A stretch of DNA of 7,037 bases from Frankia sp. (GTDB lineage Bacteria; Actinomycetota; Actinomycetes; Frankiales; Frankiaceae): the NCBI GenBank assembly GCA_019689615.1, contig JADGHD010000263.1, positions 1-7,037 of the forward strand, read 5' to 3'. This document shows positions 5,609 through 7,037 of this stretch, piece by piece (position 1 is the stretch's first letter; each line of letters opens with the position of its first letter). The translations under genes and the position numbers were made by a program. Under the pieces are notes generated by a model, which saw only the letters and a program-made list of their open reading frames with translations, was not told where the DNA came from and searched no databases.

Positions 5609-6770
5609 GAAGGCTTGTGATCGTTTGTAGGGGTCGTTCGGGGTGGCGGGCCTGGTGGCGGAGCGCCTGGGCGATGTTGGTGGCGCCGGCCAGGCGCAGG
5701 ATGGTGATGGCGAGGTTGCGCAGGCTGGCCATGACGCGGGGGCCGTTGCCGGTCCTGGCCTGGCTGTGGTCCTCGGCGAAGGTGACGTCACGGACCCAGT
5801 GGAGGCGGTCCTCGATCAGCCAGTGGCCGCGGGCGATCTCGCCGAGCAGGGCGGGGCTGGCCTGGTGGGTCGGCAGGCTGGTGACCAGGTAGACGGTCTC
5901 GGTCCCGGCTGGTCCGCCGGCGACCGGCTGGCGGCGGCGGACGATCCGGATGGCCTGGATGGCGTGCGGGAACAGCAGGCCGGCGCGGACCTCGGTGGCC
6001 TTCACCGCGCGGTACTCGACGCGGCCATGGCCCCTGTTCCGACCGCGGGCGGCGGTGCGGACCTTTCCCCAGGGCAGGGCGGCGAGCTGGGCGTGTAGCC
6101 GGGGCTGGTTGGCCTTCACCGTGAGCAGGTAGTGCGCGCCGCGGCCGACGAGCCAGCCGGCGGTCTCGCGCTGGGTGTGCAGGGCGTCGGCGGTGACGAT
6201 CGCGCCGGCCAGGGGCACGTCGGCCAGCAGGGTGCGCAGGGCGGGGACCTCGTTGGACTTCTCGTCGACGGCGACCTGGCCGAGCACGGCGCCGGTGGCG
6301 TGGTCGAGCGCGGCGAGCAGGTGCCGGCCGGTGGTGTCGCCGCTTCGGGAGCCGCGCAGCGTCTTGCCGTCGACCGCGATCCGCCGCCCGCCCGTCGGCG
6401 GTGCCGTGGCGGTGGACGCCCACGCGCCGAGGGCCTGGTCGAGCGCGTCGACGTCGAGGGCGGCGAACACCCGGCGAAACGTCGACTCGTCCGGTACCCG
6501 GGCGGCTCCGAGCAGCACGCAGACCGTCTCACCGGCGTCGGCGGACCACTCGCCGATCGCCGTGAACGACCGGGCGCCGGCCAGCACCGCGCACGCGGCC
6601 AGGGTCAGCACGACCGGCAGGCGGTGGCGCACCCCCCGGCGCTTCCGCGGGTCCGGGACCCGGCCAAAGACAGCCAGCAGGCCGGTCGGCCCGACCGGGG
6701 GCAGCTGGTCGGCGGCGGCGGCCAGCTGATCGAGAGCAGGGCAGGACGGTGATAATGGTGCGGCGGGCAT
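5601..6770 (-). CDS. ISAs1-family DDE transposase, 389 aa
   Basis: This is the transposase of the surrounding element. Near the N-terminus are LLAVFGRVPDPRKRRGVRH and ARSFTAIGEW, the DDE_Tnp_1-associated region of the H-repeat/ISAs1 group, with PDESTFRRVFAALD following. Counting from the ATG, candidate catalytic residues are D134 in IAVDGKTLRGS, D195 in VTADALHTQ, and E320 in GHWLIEDRLHWVRDVTFAED. MASLRNLAITILRLAG near the C-terminus is also a family hallmark. ATG 6770 is preferred because GAGG lies about 6 nt upstream; a GTG at 6785 would add five residues but has no ribosome site. The frame is intact, all acids are present and both terminal repeats survive, so this element is probably still active and the most recent arrival here. 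Confidence 0.94.
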   Translation of the reverse strand: MPAAPLSPSCPALDQLAAAADQLPPVGPTGLLAVFGRVPDPRKRRGVRHRLPVVLTLAACAVLAGARSFTAIGEWSADAGETVCVLLGAARVPDESTFRRVFAALDVDALDQALGAWASTATAPPTGGRRIAVDGKTLRGSRSGDTTGRHLLAALDHATGAVLGQVAVDEKSNEVPALRTLLADVPLAGAIVTADALHTQRETAGWLVGRGAHYLLTVKANQPRLHAQLAALPWGKVRTAARGRNRGHGRVEYRAVKATEVRAGLLFPHAIQAIRIVRRRQPVAGGPAGTETVYLVTSLPTHQASPALLGEIARGHWLIEDRLHWVRDVTFAEDHSQARTGNGPRVMASLRNLAITILRLAGATNIAQALRHQARHPERPLQTITSLRC

Positions 6771-6917
6771 GGCACCTCGGGACACGGTCTGGCTGGCGTA
6801 GGAACCTCCAGGATCACCCAGGGGTCATGTCCGCACCTGTTCAGGGCCGCGCCCCACGAGCCGACCAGCCACACACCCCCATCCACAAACCGGGCGACGG
6901 TCTACGACTCGCTACCA

Positions 6918-6938
6918 AGCAAACTTGCCGGGGCCCTG
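6918..6938 (-). repeat. ISAs1 right terminal inverted repeat
   Basis: Read inward on the minus strand it starts CAGGGCCCCGGCAAG, the partner of the repeat at 5578-5598. It marks the transposase-upstream end of the element. Confidence 0.88.
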
Positions 6939-6949
6939 ATGGGGAACCG

Positions 6950-7037
6950 CTACGACAGGGCGAAGAAGACGCGGTTGTTGTCGAAGGACAGCGTCTCCTC
7001 GACGATCCAGGCGCCGCCTTCGATTTGGTCGGCGGGG
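6950..7037 (-). CDS. C-terminal end of an unidentified protein (partial)
   Basis: On the minus strand the frame from the right edge to a TAG at 6952-6950 gives 28 residues, containing GGAWIVEETLSFDNNRVFFA and ending LS. Third codon positions are almost all G or C, unlike the overlapping plus-strand frame, so this looks like a real gene end. I do not recognise the family. It ends only 11 nt from the ISAs1 right tip. The insertion or rearrangement point is therefore just past its stop codon, and the gene itself may be whole outside the window. Confidence 0.45.
   Translation of the reverse strand, partial: PADQIEGGAWIVEETLSFDNNRVFFALS

Larger units (their letters stand above)
5578..6938 (-). 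mobile_element. ISAs1-family insertion sequence, 1361 bp, complete
   Basis: Terminal inverted repeats begin CAGGGCCCCGGCAA at 5578 on the plus strand and at 6938 read inward on the minus strand. They continue to match over about 20 of 22 positions through TTGCT. One intact transposase gene lies between them. Length and coding layout are typical of the family. The expected 8-10 bp target duplication is absent: the left flank ends CGGCGTGG and the right flank starts ATGGGGAA. The non-coding stretch 6786-6917 lies between the gene start and the right tip and shows nothing further. Confidence 0.9.

Noticed and set aside
4833..5791. Minus-strand Pro/Arg-rich frames across the intron and ISAs1 end
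   Set aside because: They cross a structured group II intron and read opposite the maturase; composition is typical of GC-rich shadow frames and no family pattern is seen.
5643..6752. Plus-strand open frames rich in Gly/Ala opposite the ISAs1 transposase
   Set aside because: They are antisense shadows of a high-GC gene with intact DDE residues on the minus strand.
6939..7037. Continuation of the maturase on the plus strand after ISAs1 (joining would spell GVDG)
   Set aside because: Only the first residues fit by chance; the following residues do not resemble a reverse transcriptase, codon third positions are poor, and the minus strand reads better.

Overview
The window is very GC-rich (coding third positions almost all G or C) and most of it is insertion-sequence DNA. 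The protein styles (a FadE-type acyl-CoA dehydrogenase beside a CaiB/BaiF racemase, plus IS3, ISAs1, IS256 and IS1380-like transposases) suggest a large-genome actinomycete, Frankia or a relative. The genus is an inference from style, not proved here.

Layout. Positions 1-192 (minus strand) hold the decayed C-terminal part of a DDE transposase. Two hairpins follow, at 286-315 and 397-436. Positions 458-1657 (minus) carry the only intact metabolic gene, an acyl-CoA dehydrogenase. It lies 32 nt downstream of a broken alpha-methylacyl-CoA racemase gene (1690-2366, minus) that has several frame changes and has lost its C-terminal half. The pair looks like the remnant of a branched or unusual acyl-CoA catabolic operon.

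From about 2476 to the right edge almost everything is mobile DNA. An IS3-family element (about 2476-3827) has orfA and orfB overlapping in the -1 frame. Their overlap holds a good candidate programmed frameshift signal. The element abuts the N-terminal fragment of an IS1380-like transposase (3828-4163). Next comes the C-terminal end of an IS256/Mutator transposase (4380-4659). It is cut exactly where a plus-strand group II intron begins (4660, GTGCGAC). The intron's maturase gene is itself cut after about 84 codons by a complete ISAs1-family element (5578-6938), which has matching terminal inverted repeats and an intact transposase. Past that element neither the rest of the intron nor a target duplication is found. 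Instead there is the C-terminal end of an unidentified minus-strand gene (6950-7037).

Interpretation. This is a nested insertion site: IS256, invaded by a group II intron, invaded by ISAs1, with later rearrangement. The IS3 element sits just upstream of the damaged racemase-dehydrogenase pair, and its tip supplies an outward -35-like box pointing at that pair. I saw no CRISPR array, tRNA, rRNA or defence system, and no convincing wholly new system. The most informative items are the IS3 frameshift signal, the nested intron, and the IS-tip promoter.
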